Source: Sedimentisphaerales bacterium
Lineage (GTDB): Bacteria; Planctomycetota; Phycisphaerae; Sedimentisphaerales; Anaerohalosphaeraceae
Direction of reading: 5' to 3'
NCBI GenBank assembly: GCA_028282905.1
Contig: JANQGW010000061.1
Location: 1 to 64,000, forward strand
DNA length: 64,000 nucleotides
Part shown: positions 18,568 through 27,565 of the stretch, piece after piece
Layout of the letters: each line of letters opens with the position of its first letter
How positions within the stretch are numbered: position 1 is the first letter of the stretch
The notes under the pieces: generated by a model
The model's database searches: none
The model's input: the letters and a program-made list of their open reading frames with translations, nothing else
What the model was told of the DNA's origin: nothing
Program-made: the position numbers and the translations under genes

Positions 18568-19944
18568 TTATTTCTGACACATGACGTCAGAATCTGATTT
18601 GCACAATTTTTGCGGAAGCAATCGTAAAAACAGCGAGATTGCAATCAATAGCGTTATCGCCTCGGCGACGACAATGGCGACGATAATGCCGATGTCCCCG
18701 AGAAAAACAGGCAGTATGATCAGCAAAATCACCGGCAGCACCAGTGTTCGCAGCAGCGCGGTCATTATCGAGGCCAGCGCCTTGTGCATTGCTGTAAAGT
18801 ATGCCGTCAACACAATGCTTGTGCCATTAAACAGAAACGCGGGCCAGAAAAATGCCGCGAACCGCATTGCAAGGTCATGGGCGTCTTCGGCGCCGCTGTC
18901 CAGGAAGATTTCTACCAGCCATTCCGTCCTGAAAAGCACCAGCCCGGCCGCTGCGGCGCCGATGCAGGCGACCGAAGCGATGCCATACCGCAGAAACAGT
19001 TTGATTCGACGGCTGTCTTTGGCCCCAAAACAGGTACTGACGAGCGGTCCGATCGAATCGCCAATGCCGTATACTGCGATCAGCTCCATCATCATGATAT
19101 AGTTGACCACCGCGAAGGCGGCTACGCCATACGTTCCGACGCGGCGGATTAACACGAAGTTGATCACCAGCATAAAGAAACCGCCTGAAACCTCATTAAT
19201 CAGTTCCGAGAAACCGTTCGCGCACATCCGGAAAATGGCCCGTCCATCCCATCGGGGCCAGCGCAATCGCAGCGACTGTTTTCCGGGTCGAAGATACAGC
19301 GGCAGCAGCAACAGGCTGACACTGTAGGCGATACCTGTCGCGGCTGCGGCCGCCTGAATGCCCCAGCCGAATTTTGCCAGAAATAGCCAGTCCAGAATGA
19401 TATTGAGCACGGCGCTGGTGATCACCATGGCCGAGGAAAGATATGGTCTGCCGTCAACCCTGGCAAACTGCGTCAGGCAGAATGACGTGGAACTGAAGAT
19501 AACAAAGCAAAAAAAGGTTTGCAGATATCTGCCGGCCATCTCCGCGACAGCGATGTCATCATTGGTAATCGCGCCCAGCAGCGGCTCGTGAAAAAGAAAG
19601 CCCAGTACGGCCAAAATGACATTTGGCACCAGGGCCGCCAGCAATGTCATACTGAAAATATTTGAGGCTTCCGGGATGTTGCCTTCACCCAGCCGTTTGC
19701 CGCAGACCACGACGCCACCGATGCAAAGCATGATGACCAGGCCATAAAAGAGACTTATAAACGGCATTGCCAATGTGACCGCTGCAAGGCCGTCCGGGCC
19801 GATGAAATTACCGACAAAGTAGCCGTCAATCACGGACGCCGACGCGATACAGAGCATGGCCGCGACATTCGGCAGTGAAAACGAAAAAAACGTTTTAACG
19901 GGCTTGCCCGTCAGGATTTTATTATTGTTAATTGTTGCGCTCAT
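18568..19944 (-). CDS. MATE-family efflux transporter
   Basis: A 458-residue protein with 12 predicted membrane helices and two related halves. The N-terminal half begins LPNVAAMLCIASASVIDGYFVGNFIGPDGLAAVTLAMP, the usual MATE layout. Members export drugs, metabolites or lipid-linked compounds in exchange for Na+ or H+; the substrate is not evident. It is a single-gene unit, divergent from pssA. No clear Shine-Dalgarno precedes the ATG. Confidence 0.9.
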   Translation of the reverse strand: MSATINNNKILTGKPVKTFFSFSLPNVAAMLCIASASVIDGYFVGNFIGPDGLAAVTLAMPFISLFYGLVIMLCIGGVVVCGKRLGEGNIPEASNIFSMTLLAALVPNVILAVLGFLFHEPLLGAITNDDIAVAEMAGRYLQTFFCFVIFSSTSFCLTQFARVDGRPYLSSAMVITSAVLNIILDWLFLAKFGWGIQAAAAATGIAYSVSLLLLPLYLRPGKQSLRLRWPRWDGRAIFRMCANGFSELINEVSGGFFMLVINFVLIRRVGTYGVAAFAVVNYIMMMELIAVYGIGDSIGPLVSTCFGAKDSRRIKLFLRYGIASVACIGAAAAGLVLFRTEWLVEIFLDSGAEDAHDLAMRFAAFFWPAFLFNGTSIVLTAYFTAMHKALASIMTALLRTLVLPVILLIILPVFLGDIGIIVAIVVAEAITLLIAISLFLRLLPQKLCKSDSDVMCQK

Positions 19945-20383
19945 TAGTAGTCGTGAAATAAAGGAGAATTAAAGGACGATGTAAACCAGATACTCAAAGC
20001 TGACGTACGCTTACCTGTTTGAGGGAACGTATTCGTCGCTGAGACGGCACCGAAATTTATGCTCGTACATTTTAGAATTATCTGATCATGAATGCGATTG
20101 TAGCGATTGGCCCGGGCAAACGCAAGAGCATTTTTGCCGCCAAAAAGGGACATAATTTTTGACACAAGCCATTTCGCGTCTTTGGTCACTGTCGGTCGAT
20201 TTGAGTCCTGGGGCTTGCGTTTTTGTTCCAAATGCCTTATGCTAAGTGTGTTATGGGAAGCCGCCGGCAACATATGATTCCTGTATGGAGCCTATCTTTC
20301 CGGGCTGTAAAAGCCGCCTGGCGGGCTAAAAATGGCGATAAGTTAAGGCCGACCCCGTATTTTACGAAATATGAAGGATGACA
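19945..20383. other. Intergenic region, MATE / pssA
   Basis: A 440-bp divergent gap. An open frame on the minus strand (to 20273) has no family resemblance, no Shine-Dalgarno and atypical composition, and is probably not a gene. Near 20300-20336 is a GC-rich potential hairpin (AGCCGCCTGGCGGGCT) followed by AAAAA. No confident promoter seen. Confidence 0.4.
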
Positions 20384-21295
20384 ATGCATAAAACAGACAA
20401 AACCCGTTCAAGACGCCTGCTGCACCGCGTTCGACGGCATCGGATCGATACGGTCAAGCTGCTGCCGTCGATGATTACGCTGATTAACGGCATCTGCGGA
20501 TTCGCAGCGATTGGCCTGGCGGCAAATGGGCGTTTCATGGCGGCCTGCTATGTGATTTTTGTCGGGATGATCGCGGATATGCTTGACGGCCGCGTGGCAC
20601 GCATGAGCCAATCGACTTCCAGCTTCGGCGGCCAGCTCGATTCGCTGTGCGACGTGCTGTCGTTCGGGGCGGCCCCGGCGTTTATTGCGCTAACTTTGTT
20701 GTTGAGCAAGTTTGAATCGCTTGTCGGCTCGGCCAAGCCTTTTATTGGCGAGTATTTTGAGCGGTTCATCTGGATTTCCGCCATTGCGTACCTGTGCTGT
20801 GCTCTGATTCGCCTGGCGCGGTTCAATGTGGAAAATGAAGAAGATGCGACGGCGCATATGTCGTTTACGGGCCTTCCCACACCGGCTTCGGCGGGCGTGC
20901 TGGCGGGGCTGATAATGTTTCATCAGAAAATCATTGCCGACCCGGCGGCGGATTCAGCGTTTGTGCAATTTTTACAGGCGACCATTCTATATGCCTTGCC
21001 GTTCATCACGATTGGCTGCGCTTTGTTGATGGTTAGCCGGATTCGGTATCCGCACCTGGTCAACCAATTATTTCGAGGGCGAAAACCCATTACTTATTTG
21101 TACTGGGCAGTTTTTATTGTCGGGATGATCGGTATCTGCGGCTTGGAATTATCGCTGGTGATCAGCTTTGGCATTTTTGCGCTGAGCGGATTTTTGCCAT
21201 GGTTCTACCGAAAAGTGATCTGTGAAAAACTGCTGCATCGTCCGGCGCACTCATTGGAAAACATTCGCCCCTCGTCACAAGATCCGTCTATCTGA
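20384..21295 (+). CDS. pssA: CDP-diacylglycerol--serine O-phosphatidyltransferase
   Basis: About 303 residues. The CDP-alcohol phosphatidyltransferase signature is complete: DMLDGRVARM, then GGQLDSLCDVLSFG (D-G-x2-A-R-x8-G-x3-D-x3-D). Several membrane helices surround it. The enzyme joins CDP-diacylglycerol and serine to make phosphatidylserine in the cytoplasmic membrane. The start at 20384 is preferred because GAAGGA lies 5 nt upstream; an in-frame ATG at 20378 is the alternative. The stop overlaps the hemW start (TGATG), so the two genes are coupled. Confidence 0.9.
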   Translation: MHKTDKTRSRRLLHRVRRHRIDTVKLLPSMITLINGICGFAAIGLAANGRFMAACYVIFVGMIADMLDGRVARMSQSTSSFGGQLDSLCDVLSFGAAPAFIALTLLLSKFESLVGSAKPFIGEYFERFIWISAIAYLCCALIRLARFNVENEEDATAHMSFTGLPTPASAGVLAGLIMFHQKIIADPAADSAFVQFLQATILYALPFITIGCALLMVSRIRYPHLVNQLFRGRKPITYLYWAVFIVGMIGICGLELSLVISFGIFALSGFLPWFYRKVICEKLLHRPAHSLENIRPSSQDPSI

Positions 21296-22434
21296 TGACA
21301 TCGACTTCACCCCATTGCGGTCTGTATATCCACATTCCTTTTTGCGAAAGGAAATGCCCATATTGTGCATTTCATTCCGTGCCGCTGGAAGGCAGTTCTC
21401 CCGATCAACTGGTTGAGGCTCTGATTAAAGAAATCGACCGATATGAAATTACCGAGCCGCTGGAGACAATTTACTTGGGCGGCGGTTCACCGTCCTGTTT
21501 GCCGACTGAGATATTGGTTGGTCTTGTTGAAGCACTGGCTGATCGATTTGGTGCAGTACCCGAATGGACGATGGAATGCAATCCAGCTCAGGCGGACGAT
21601 AAATTGTTGGCGCGATTACGAGAGCTTGGCATCAATCGGCTTTCCATCGGCGGCCAGTCGTTCAATGCACAGGAGTTGAAAACGCTGGGACGTTTGCACG
21701 GCCCCGATGAAATCGCCAGAGCGGTCAGTAGCGGGCGAAACGCCGGATTTGACAATATTGGCCTGGACTTGATCTTTGCAGTGCCGGGGTCGGATTTGTC
21801 AACATGGCAAATGACGGTTGAGAAGGCAATAGCGTTGGATGTTCAGCATATTTCCGCTTACAGCTTGACGATCGAAAAGGGCACGCCCTTTGAAACACGC
21901 TGGCGCAGCGGCACGCCCGGCGCCGTCAGTGAACCGCTCGAACGCAGCATGTATGAATTAGCTTGCGTGCAGTTAACCAAAGCAGGGTATGCTCATTACG
22001 AGATTTCCAACTTTGCCCGTAAGGGATTTGAGTGTCGCCATAATGTACGGTATTGGAAGAACTGGCCGGTCGTCGGTGTCGGTCCGTCAGCGGCAAGCTG
22101 GTATCGCGGTCGGCGAACGACAAATATTGCCGATGTTAACGGTTATGTGAAAATGATGCAGTCGGGACATATCATTTATGCTGATGAACAGACCCCATCA
22201 ACTGAGCAAGTCGCCGCTGAAACAGCGGTGCTGAATTTACGAATGCTGGTCGGCATTGACCTGGTGGCTTATCGGCAGCAGACCGGGTTTGATTTGAAAG
22301 AATTGTTTCCTTATGCGATTGAGAAAAACTGCAGCCTTGGCCTGCTGTTCGATACCGGATCGCATGTGCGTCTGACTGAGGTTGGGTTGTCGTTTGCGGA
22401 TTCCGTCGCAGCTGATTTTGCCGCACCGGATTAA
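21295..22434 (+). CDS. hemW: Radical SAM heme chaperone HemW
   Basis: A 379-residue radical SAM protein. The N-terminal motif is HIPFCERKCPYCAFHS: the CxxxCxxC cluster plus the additional Phe/His context of the HemN/HemW group. GGGSPSCLP and the downstream GGQSFNAQELKTLGR are also family blocks. It lacks the N-terminal extension of true coproporphyrinogen dehydrogenase (HemN), so heme-chaperone activity is the better call. It is translationally coupled to pssA. Confidence 0.9.
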   Translation: MTSTSPHCGLYIHIPFCERKCPYCAFHSVPLEGSSPDQLVEALIKEIDRYEITEPLETIYLGGGSPSCLPTEILVGLVEALADRFGAVPEWTMECNPAQADDKLLARLRELGINRLSIGGQSFNAQELKTLGRLHGPDEIARAVSSGRNAGFDNIGLDLIFAVPGSDLSTWQMTVEKAIALDVQHISAYSLTIEKGTPFETRWRSGTPGAVSEPLERSMYELACVQLTKAGYAHYEISNFARKGFECRHNVRYWKNWPVVGVGPSAASWYRGRRTTNIADVNGYVKMMQSGHIIYADEQTPSTEQVAAETAVLNLRMLVGIDLVAYRQQTGFDLKELFPYAIEKNCSLGLLFDTGSHVRLTEVGLSFADSVAADFAAPD

Positions 22435-22472
22435 TACTTTACCTTTAAGACTATTTGCAGTACTCTGTGGAG

Positions 22473-22510
22473 TGTCATTCCGAACGATAGTGAGGAATCT
22501 ATTTAAACAG
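22473..22510. repeat. GTCATTCCGA...GAGGAATCT dispersed repeat
   Basis: GTCATTCCGAACG, a short spacer, then GTGAGGAATC and TATTTAAACAG. A near copy occurs at 48787-48824. The ends are inverted (ATTCC / GGAAT). It lies between hemW and tatD. Confidence 0.6.
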
Positions 22511-22561
22511 TATCGCCAAAGGCGATTCCATAATTTTACGTTTTGGTCTTTAATTTTTGTT

Positions 22562-23332
22562 ATGAATTTGATTGATACTCACGCTCATTTGACGTTTGAA
22601 GAATTGTCCGGTCAACTGGATGATGTTCTGGCCCGCAGTGTGGACGCTGGCGTGACCCGCTGGATCACCGTCGGTACGCATGTGGCTGATAATGAGCAAG
22701 TTCTACGACTGATCGATAAATATGACAATATGTACGGTGCCTTAGGCTACCATCCGCACGATGCGAAAGATATTTCCGATGCTGATATGGAACTGCTGAA
22801 ACAGCAGGCTGCGCATATAAAAGTGCTGGCGATTGGCGAGTGCGGGCTGGATTATCATTACATGCATTCACCTGCTGAAACACAGCAGCGGATTTTCCGG
22901 GTGCATCTTGACATCGCTGCCGACATTCAAAAGCCGGTGGTGATTCATACCCGCGAAGCGTTCGATGAGTCGATGGCAATTCTGGCTGAATACGCCGGCA
23001 GGCTTAAAAATGTTGTTATCCATTGCTACGGTGGCGACGTTGAACAGACCAGGCTCGTTCTCGACCGCGGCTATTATATTTCCTTTACCGGAACCGTCAC
23101 CTTTAAGCGAAGCGAGGCCCTGCGCGAGGTGGCGAAGATGATTCCGCTGGACCGATTGATGATCGAAACGGACTGCCCTTACATCAGCCCGCACCCGAAG
23201 CGCAACATCCGCCCAAATGAACCGGCACTTTTGATCCACACCGCCCAATGCCTGGCCGACGTCCACGGCATGGAAGTCGAAGAGTTCGCCCAAAAAATAA
23301 CCCAAACCAGTGAGGTGTTTTTCGGTCTATAG
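22562..23332 (+). CDS. TatD-family metal-dependent hydrolase
   Basis: A 256-residue protein starting MNLIDTHAHLTFEEL; the open frame upstream of this ATG crosses a dispersed repeat and is not protein-like. TatD family motifs: N-terminal DTHAHL metal site, GYHPHDAK, IGECGLDYHY, PVVIHTREAF, VIHCYGG and MIETDCPYI. Members are TIM-barrel metalloenzymes with DNase or exonuclease activity and, for some, D-aminoacyl-type deacylase roles. It is third in a plus-strand run after pssA-hemW. No signal peptide. Confidence 0.92.
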   Translation: MNLIDTHAHLTFEELSGQLDDVLARSVDAGVTRWITVGTHVADNEQVLRLIDKYDNMYGALGYHPHDAKDISDADMELLKQQAAHIKVLAIGECGLDYHYMHSPAETQQRIFRVHLDIAADIQKPVVIHTREAFDESMAILAEYAGRLKNVVIHCYGGDVEQTRLVLDRGYYISFTGTVTFKRSEALREVAKMIPLDRLMIETDCPYISPHPKRNIRPNEPALLIHTAQCLADVHGMEVEEFAQKITQTSEVFFGL

Positions 23333-23356
23333 AACATTTGAAAACAGGAGCAAGAT

Positions 23357-23923
23357 ATGAAGAAACCGGGTAAGCAGATTCTGACAGGCGTTATTCTTTT
23401 TGTGCTTGGGGCGATTGTGATTCCCACGGCGTTTACGGTTCTCGCGTTTATTCATGCGGCCAACTGCAAGCCGCTGGCGAAATTTGAGATTCCCGCCCAG
23501 GCGACCGTCACCGTTGAAGAGCCGGGGCGTTATTACCTGTGGAACAATTACCAGACTGTTTTCGAGGGCAAGGCCTATTCCGACTCAAGGGATGTGCCGG
23601 ATGGATTGGAGTTTTCTCTGGTGGATACTCAAACCGGCGATGCCGTGGAATTCATGACAAATGCCTCCATTAGTGTGACGAGCAACAATGACGAGAAAAA
23701 CAGCATCGGCTATTTTGAGATCGACCAGCCGGGAGATTATACCCTGTCCGTCTCCGGAAGTACGCTGCCGCGTGTGTGCTCGCTGGGAAAAACCATTTTC
23801 AGCCTGCGCAATGTGCTGGCATTTATAGCCTGTTTCGGCTTCACCATGGCGTTAGGCCTCGGCGGTTTCGTACTGGTGATTGTCGGCCTCGTCAATTTAG
23901 GCAAATCCCGAAAAAACGTGTAA
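23357..23923 (+). CDS. Hypothetical two-helix membrane protein
   Basis: A 188-residue protein with membrane helices at about 12-34 and 150-180 and a predicted extracytoplasmic beta-rich domain between them. That domain (YLWNNYQTVFEGK...FEIDQPGDYTLSVSG) looks like a small sandwich fold. The ATG follows CAGGAGCAAGAT. It lies 24 bp after tatD and is probably cotranscribed with it and the next small gene. No family recognised. Confidence 0.75.
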   Translation: MKKPGKQILTGVILFVLGAIVIPTAFTVLAFIHAANCKPLAKFEIPAQATVTVEEPGRYYLWNNYQTVFEGKAYSDSRDVPDGLEFSLVDTQTGDAVEFMTNASISVTSNNDEKNSIGYFEIDQPGDYTLSVSGSTLPRVCSLGKTIFSLRNVLAFIACFGFTMALGLGGFVLVIVGLVNLGKSRKNV

Positions 23924-23983
23924 CACAAGCCGTTTGAAAGCGTCTGTAAAAATAAACGGCCATTCTATTTGAAAGGAGGCTGT

Positions 23984-24175
23984 ATGTTAGCGATGTTTGC
24001 ACCCGGACCGATGGAGTTGATCATTATTTTGGCGATTGCATTTTTTGTGTTTATTCTGCCGCTGGCGGCACTGGTGATTGTGGTAGTTGTGCTGTCCAAA
24101 AAGAAAAAGCAGCAGCTTAACGCGGCACCGCCGGAGCCAGTTTCATCAGAGCGATCATCGGAACCGGGAACCTAA
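23984..24175 (+). CDS. Small hydrophobic membrane protein
   Basis: A 63-residue protein, with the start fixed by a perfect AAAGGAGG seven bases before the ATG. The N-terminus, APGPMELIIILAIAFFVFIL, resembles the start of TatA-type proteins. However, the long second hydrophobic run (LPLAALVIVVVVLS), the KKKKQQ stop and the absence of a TatA amphipathic helix argue against Tat function. It has a Pro/Ser-rich C-terminal tail. Probably a single-pass or hairpin membrane peptide; function unknown. Confidence 0.7.
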   Translation: MLAMFAPGPMELIIILAIAFFVFILPLAALVIVVVVLSKKKKQQLNAAPPEPVSSERSSEPGT

Positions 24176-24247
24176 GTGGCCGGTTGGACGTAGCTGATGG
24201 GGGGTATTCGATAGTTACCCGCTCACTGACGTTCGGGGCTTTGAAGA

Positions 24248-24982
24248 TTAATCTCCTGATTTTTCTGGTATTGAGTTCGGGTCGTTGTCGGCTTCTTTTT
24301 CGAGATAGAGTTTCAGGATTTCTTCTCCTTCCTCCTGACCGAGTAAAATTCGCTTAGTTTGATATCCCGTTTTAGAAAATCCCATTTCCTGAGGCTGAAC
24401 GTCAATCAGTTTGAATTGAAAACTTCCGTCGGGTTGGAATGAAGTGCTTTCTTTTCTTGGAAACAGCGACAATTTACCAGAGGGACTTGAATGATATTGT
24501 TCTACGGTAACATCTTGAAGGGGAAGCTTTGTTTTTGCATCGAGTACATGTACTGTTGTTTCGCTGTAGCGAATATTCTTCAAAATATATTTATATTCGC
24601 ATGATTCGATTTTATAAGTAAGTGTCAGTAGCACGGTAATATACAGAGTGAGAATGGAGAATTTGACGGATATTTTGGGTTCAGGCTGCTTTCTCATTTT
24701 AAAAAAGTAATAAAATGCAAAACTAATATATATGATTGCCATGAGGAACGAAAAGATTTTTCCTTCCGTTGAAAACAGGTCGTCATGGTGTTGAATAACT
24801 TGAGATGAACCTGAATTTTGAAATATTGTCGCGATGATTCCGATAAATATTGCAATGGGAACTGCAATTACAATAAGCCACTGGGCCGCCACAAAAAACA
24901 GCCATGCCAGTTCCACGAGATTTTGGCCGAGGTCTTTGGCAGCCTGTTTCCGCGGTTCGAGTTTTTCTCTGAACGTCGTCAT
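24248..24982 (-). CDS. Hypothetical membrane protein with C-terminal soluble domain
   Basis: A 244-residue protein with three hydrophobic segments at about residues 27-52, 78-92 and 104-120. A soluble C-terminal domain follows, starting at VLDAKTKLPLQDVTVEQYHS. The latter resembles a carboxypeptidase-regulatory-like/Cna-B-type beta domain, by pattern only. The acidic tail (EEGEEILKLYLEKEADNDPN) is probably disordered. AGGGGACA precedes the ATG. It follows prmC on the same strand after a 31-bp gap. Confidence 0.7.
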   Translation of the reverse strand: MTTFREKLEPRKQAAKDLGQNLVELAWLFFVAAQWLIVIAVPIAIFIGIIATIFQNSGSSQVIQHHDDLFSTEGKIFSFLMAIIYISFAFYYFFKMRKQPEPKISVKFSILTLYITVLLTLTYKIESCEYKYILKNIRYSETTVHVLDAKTKLPLQDVTVEQYHSSPSGKLSLFPRKESTSFQPDGSFQFKLIDVQPQEMGFSKTGYQTKRILLGQEEGEEILKLYLEKEADNDPNSIPEKSGD

Positions 24983-25013
24983 GGCACTGTCCCCTGTTTA
25001 AACGAATTGTCGT

Positions 25014-25886
25014 TTATTCTTTTTTTGCGATGGCGATGCGGTCGTTGTTGGCAAAATCTTTTTCAATGGTTATATCGGCAAAAATATTGCTGTCGGTGAG
25101 CAATTCTTCGATGGCTTTGCCTTGGGCGAAGCCAATTTCCATCATAAGCCCGCCGTCGGGTTTTAAAAAGCTGTCCACTTGATCAATGATGCGGTTGTAA
25201 ACATCCAGTCCATCGACGCCGGCGCGGAGGGCCAGGTGCGGTTCATATTCTTTAACGTTTTTGTCCAGTTCCGCAAATTCGGCGTCGCTGACATAAGGCG
25301 GGTTGCTGACGATCAGGTCAAACTGCGTCTCATCGAGGCCGGACAGAATCGGGTCGAACAGGTCGCCACAAAGCAGTTTAACTTGGCCGGTGAGTCCAAG
25401 CTTTTCCATATTGCCCGCGGCGACCGCCAGTGCTTTGTCGCAGATATCGGTGGCAACGACCTCGGCTTCGGGGACGTTTTTAACAATCGCCGCGGCGATA
25501 CAGCCCGAGCCGGTGCACAGATCCAGCACCCGCTGCGGTGCGGTGCGGTTTCGCAGGAAATCGACCGCCCGCTCGACAAGGTGCTCCGTTTCCGGCCGGG
25601 GAATCAGGCAGTCGTCGGTGATTGTCAGCGGCAGCGAATAAAATTCGCACCGGCCCACTAAATAGGCTACCGGTTCATGAGCCGCCGCGCGTTTAACCAT
25701 CGCTCGCAGCGTTGCCAGATCGCCGGGCGAAACCACCTTGTCATAGAGTGTATAAAGCTGGATACGCTCCAGCTTGAGTACATGACACAGCAGCAGTTCG
25801 GCACTGAGCCGCGGCGCATCGATACCGTTGGTCTCAAAGTACCCGCTGATCCATTCCAGCAATTTTTTAATCGTCCATGTTTCCAT
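25014..25886 (-). CDS. prmC: Peptide chain release factor N5-glutamine methyltransferase
   Basis: About 290 residues from METWTIKKLLEWI; an in-frame ATG at 25904 adds six residues. It is a class I SAM methyltransferase: VLDLCTGSGCIAAA is the SAM motif, and VSNPPYVSDAEF carries the NPPY catalytic motif for glutamine methylation. It methylates the GGQ glutamine of release factors. In many bacteria prmC directly follows prfA. Here prfA is 5 kb away on the other strand, so the usual pair is split. Confidence 0.93.
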   Translation of the reverse strand: METWTIKKLLEWISGYFETNGIDAPRLSAELLLCHVLKLERIQLYTLYDKVVSPGDLATLRAMVKRAAAHEPVAYLVGRCEFYSLPLTITDDCLIPRPETEHLVERAVDFLRNRTAPQRVLDLCTGSGCIAAAIVKNVPEAEVVATDICDKALAVAAGNMEKLGLTGQVKLLCGDLFDPILSGLDETQFDLIVSNPPYVSDAEFAELDKNVKEYEPHLALRAGVDGLDVYNRIIDQVDSFLKPDGGLMMEIGFAQGKAIEELLTDSNIFADITIEKDFANNDRIAIAKKE

Positions 25887-25960
25887 AGGCAAATGAAATT
25901 TCAAATGTCAAAATGCAAAATGACAGTGTTAAATTCAATACTTGGTTTATCTGTCGGTTT

Positions 25961-26026
25961 TATCATACCCGCGCAGGCGGGTATCCAGGGCGATGCAAAT
26001 AGATTCCCGCCTCCGCGGGAATGACA
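25961..26026. repeat. Dispersed intergenic inverted repeat
   Basis: TATCATACCCGCGCAGGCGG to CGCGGGAATGACA, with two inner hairpins. Same group as the copies at 2646, 13814, 26660 and 50081. Confidence 0.7.
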
Positions 26027-26185
26027 GGCTCTGTTCAACACCTTTTTAATATGTAATGTGCGATTTTACCATTGAAATCTTGATTTTTGCCCTGTTTTTT
26101 GGCGTAGCTTGAAAATCCCATCAATTTCGAGTATCTTCACTGCCTGAAACCTGAAGACTAAGGACGATAGACTGAGGACTAATAT

Positions 26186-26647
26186 ATGCGTGTAGAGCCG
26201 AGAAGTGCCGATTATGAAAATGCTCCGTCGATTGATTTTCCGGAGTGTACGTCGATTGACAGCCATACGATACAGATTGTGCCGCGTTACTGCGAGACGG
26301 ACCAGGCGGGGGTGGTGCATCATACCGTATATCCGGTCTGGTTCGAGATGGGCCGAACTGAGCTTCTTCGCGTCAACGGCCTGGCTTACAGCCAGTTGGA
26401 GAAGGCCGGGGTATTTTTTGTGGTAGCTTCGCTGACTGCTAAATACAAAAAACCCTGTTTTTACGATGAAAATCTCGATTTGACGACGGTTTGCAGCAAA
26501 ATCACAGCTGCCCGCGTCGAGCATACCTATACCCTTAAACGAGCCGAAACGGGCGTGATTCTCGCCGAAGGCTCCAGTATCCTCGCCTGTGTGGACCGCC
26601 AGGGTCGCCCACAGCGGATGCCGGAGTTTATGTACCCAGAGCAATAA
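26186..26647 (+). CDS. Acyl-CoA thioesterase, hotdog fold (YbgC/4HBT type)
   Basis: A 153-residue protein. The 4HBT active-site block is RYCETDQAGVVHHTVYPVWFE, written here in parts: RYCETDQAGVVHH with the catalytic Asp, then YPVWFEMGRTELLR. It hydrolyses acyl-CoA thioesters; the true substrate in this family varies. The start at 26186 lacks a clear Shine-Dalgarno. Just upstream (26150-26183) is a run of degenerate heptamers (GAAGACTAAGGACGATAGAC...). Dispersed repeats lie on both sides, so it is probably monocistronic. Confidence 0.85.
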   Translation: MRVEPRSADYENAPSIDFPECTSIDSHTIQIVPRYCETDQAGVVHHTVYPVWFEMGRTELLRVNGLAYSQLEKAGVFFVVASLTAKYKKPCFYDENLDLTTVCSKITAARVEHTYTLKRAETGVILAEGSSILACVDRQGRPQRMPEFMYPEQ

Positions 26648-26659
26648 ACAAGCTGGTTT

Positions 26660-26728
26660 TGTCATACCACTCTTGTCCGTCATCCAAACGTAAACGGTCT
26701 GGACCCCGGCTCTGAGGCCGGGATGACA
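26660..26728. repeat. Dispersed intergenic inverted repeat
   Basis: TGTCATACCACTCTTGTCCG, ending CCGGGATGACA, right after the thioesterase stop. Same group as the copy at 2646. Confidence 0.7.
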
Positions 26729-27021
26729 GTATTTAGATTTATTGCGCCTGTGAAATTCTTCCAAATCTTGAAAATGCAGCTATGTAGGTGAGAAAAGTGA
26801 ACGTATGTTAATAAAAAATATTCACCTACCGTCTCATAATAATGCCTAAATCATTTCTTATCTTCTCAAATTCCAAATATTTTAACGCTTTCGGGTGTTA
26901 TTGTTAATATTTTCTTGATATTCTTTTCCGGTTCGGGTATACTTAGTCTTGTCGTTGATGATGACGATTTGGTTGTTAGTAACACAAGTGAATAACAAGA
27001 CCGTTTTCCGGGGGGAAACAG

Positions 27022-27108
27022 ATGAGCACTTTTGCATGTAATACAGAGATGACCTTAGCCGTTGAAGGGGCACGGGGTCCGCCGAAAGGCCAAATGAGAA
27101 CCTTTTGA
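27022..27108 (+). CDS. Micro-ORF 1 with RGPP motif (28 aa)
   Basis: ATG preceded by GGGGGGAAACAG. The product starts MSTFACNTEMTLAVEG and ends ARGPPKGQMRTF. The R-G-P-P-x-x-Q block is shared in frame with two further micro-ORFs in the next 500 bp. Whether it is translated is unknown; a conserved RNA element is the alternative. Confidence 0.3.
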   Translation: MSTFACNTEMTLAVEGARGPPKGQMRTF

Positions 27109-27197
27109 TTTGTTTGACCGCTCTTTTTCATACTGGACTTATATTTTGATATTGAATCCGATTTTCAGCCCTTATCTTTTTCCGAAAGGAATTAAAA

Positions 27198-27329
27198 ATG
27201 CCAATCTCCTCCTTTCAACACAACTCCTTCAAACGGCCACCGCTTTTCGCTTTAGATGGCAGAGGCCCGCCGGCTCATCAAAAGATGAGCCTTTTTTATG
27301 CGCGGACTTGGCGAATAAACGCAGATTGA
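27198..27329 (+). CDS. Micro-ORF 2 with RGPP motif (43 aa)
   Basis: GAAAGGA lies 7 nt before the ATG. The product contains DGRGPPAHQKMSLFYAR. The codons overlap a perfect terminator hairpin (27272-27297), so transcripts ending there would lack the stop codon. That argues for an attenuator or RNA function over a stable peptide. Confidence 0.3.
   Translation: MPISSFQHNSFKRPPLFALDGRGPPAHQKMSLFYARTWRINAD
27272..27297 (+). terminator. Intrinsic terminator, perfect
   Basis: GGCTCATC-AAAA-GATGAGCC followed by TTTTTT: 8-bp perfect stem, 4-nt loop and a U-run. It lies in a gene-poor region and must end a plus-strand transcript starting somewhere after 26729. Confidence 0.85.
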
Positions 27330-27460
27330 AATTTAACCACCGAGGACGCTGAAGACGCCGATTTTTCGATAATTTTTCCGTATTTTTACCCCTTGGGACA
27401 TTTTTGTTTTGTATTGTTTAAGTGGTAAGCAAATAGAATCTTGATTTACGGAACGCGGTT

Positions 27461-27565
27461 ATGCCGCCGAGGTATACAAAACAACTTCTTCATTTTTATC
27501 GACCTTGCTCGAATGCTCATGAACGCGGCCCGCCGGTCAGGCAAAGGAAAGGTCCTTCAAACTGA
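27461..27565 (+). CDS. Micro-ORF 3 with RGPP motif (34 aa)
   Basis: Product begins MPPRYTKQLLHFYRP and ends ERGPPVRQRKGPSN. The RGPPxxQ block matches micro-ORFs 1 and 2. The GGTCAG after the motif pairs with CTGACC further on, so each motif is followed by a hairpin-forming stretch. No clear Shine-Dalgarno. Confidence 0.25.
   Translation: MPPRYTKQLLHFYRPCSNAHERGPPVRQRKGPSN

Noticed and set aside
19944-20273. 109-codon minus-strand frame upstream of the MATE gene
   Set aside because: No ribosome site, no recognisable family and residue composition unlike neighbours.
23984-24175. TatA translocase subunit
   Set aside because: The N-terminus resembles TatA, but the second long hydrophobic run and missing amphipathic helix do not fit.
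26882-27073. 63-codon minus-strand frame in the gene-poor region
   Set aside because: No ribosome site or family pattern; the plus-strand terminators point to transcription in the other direction.
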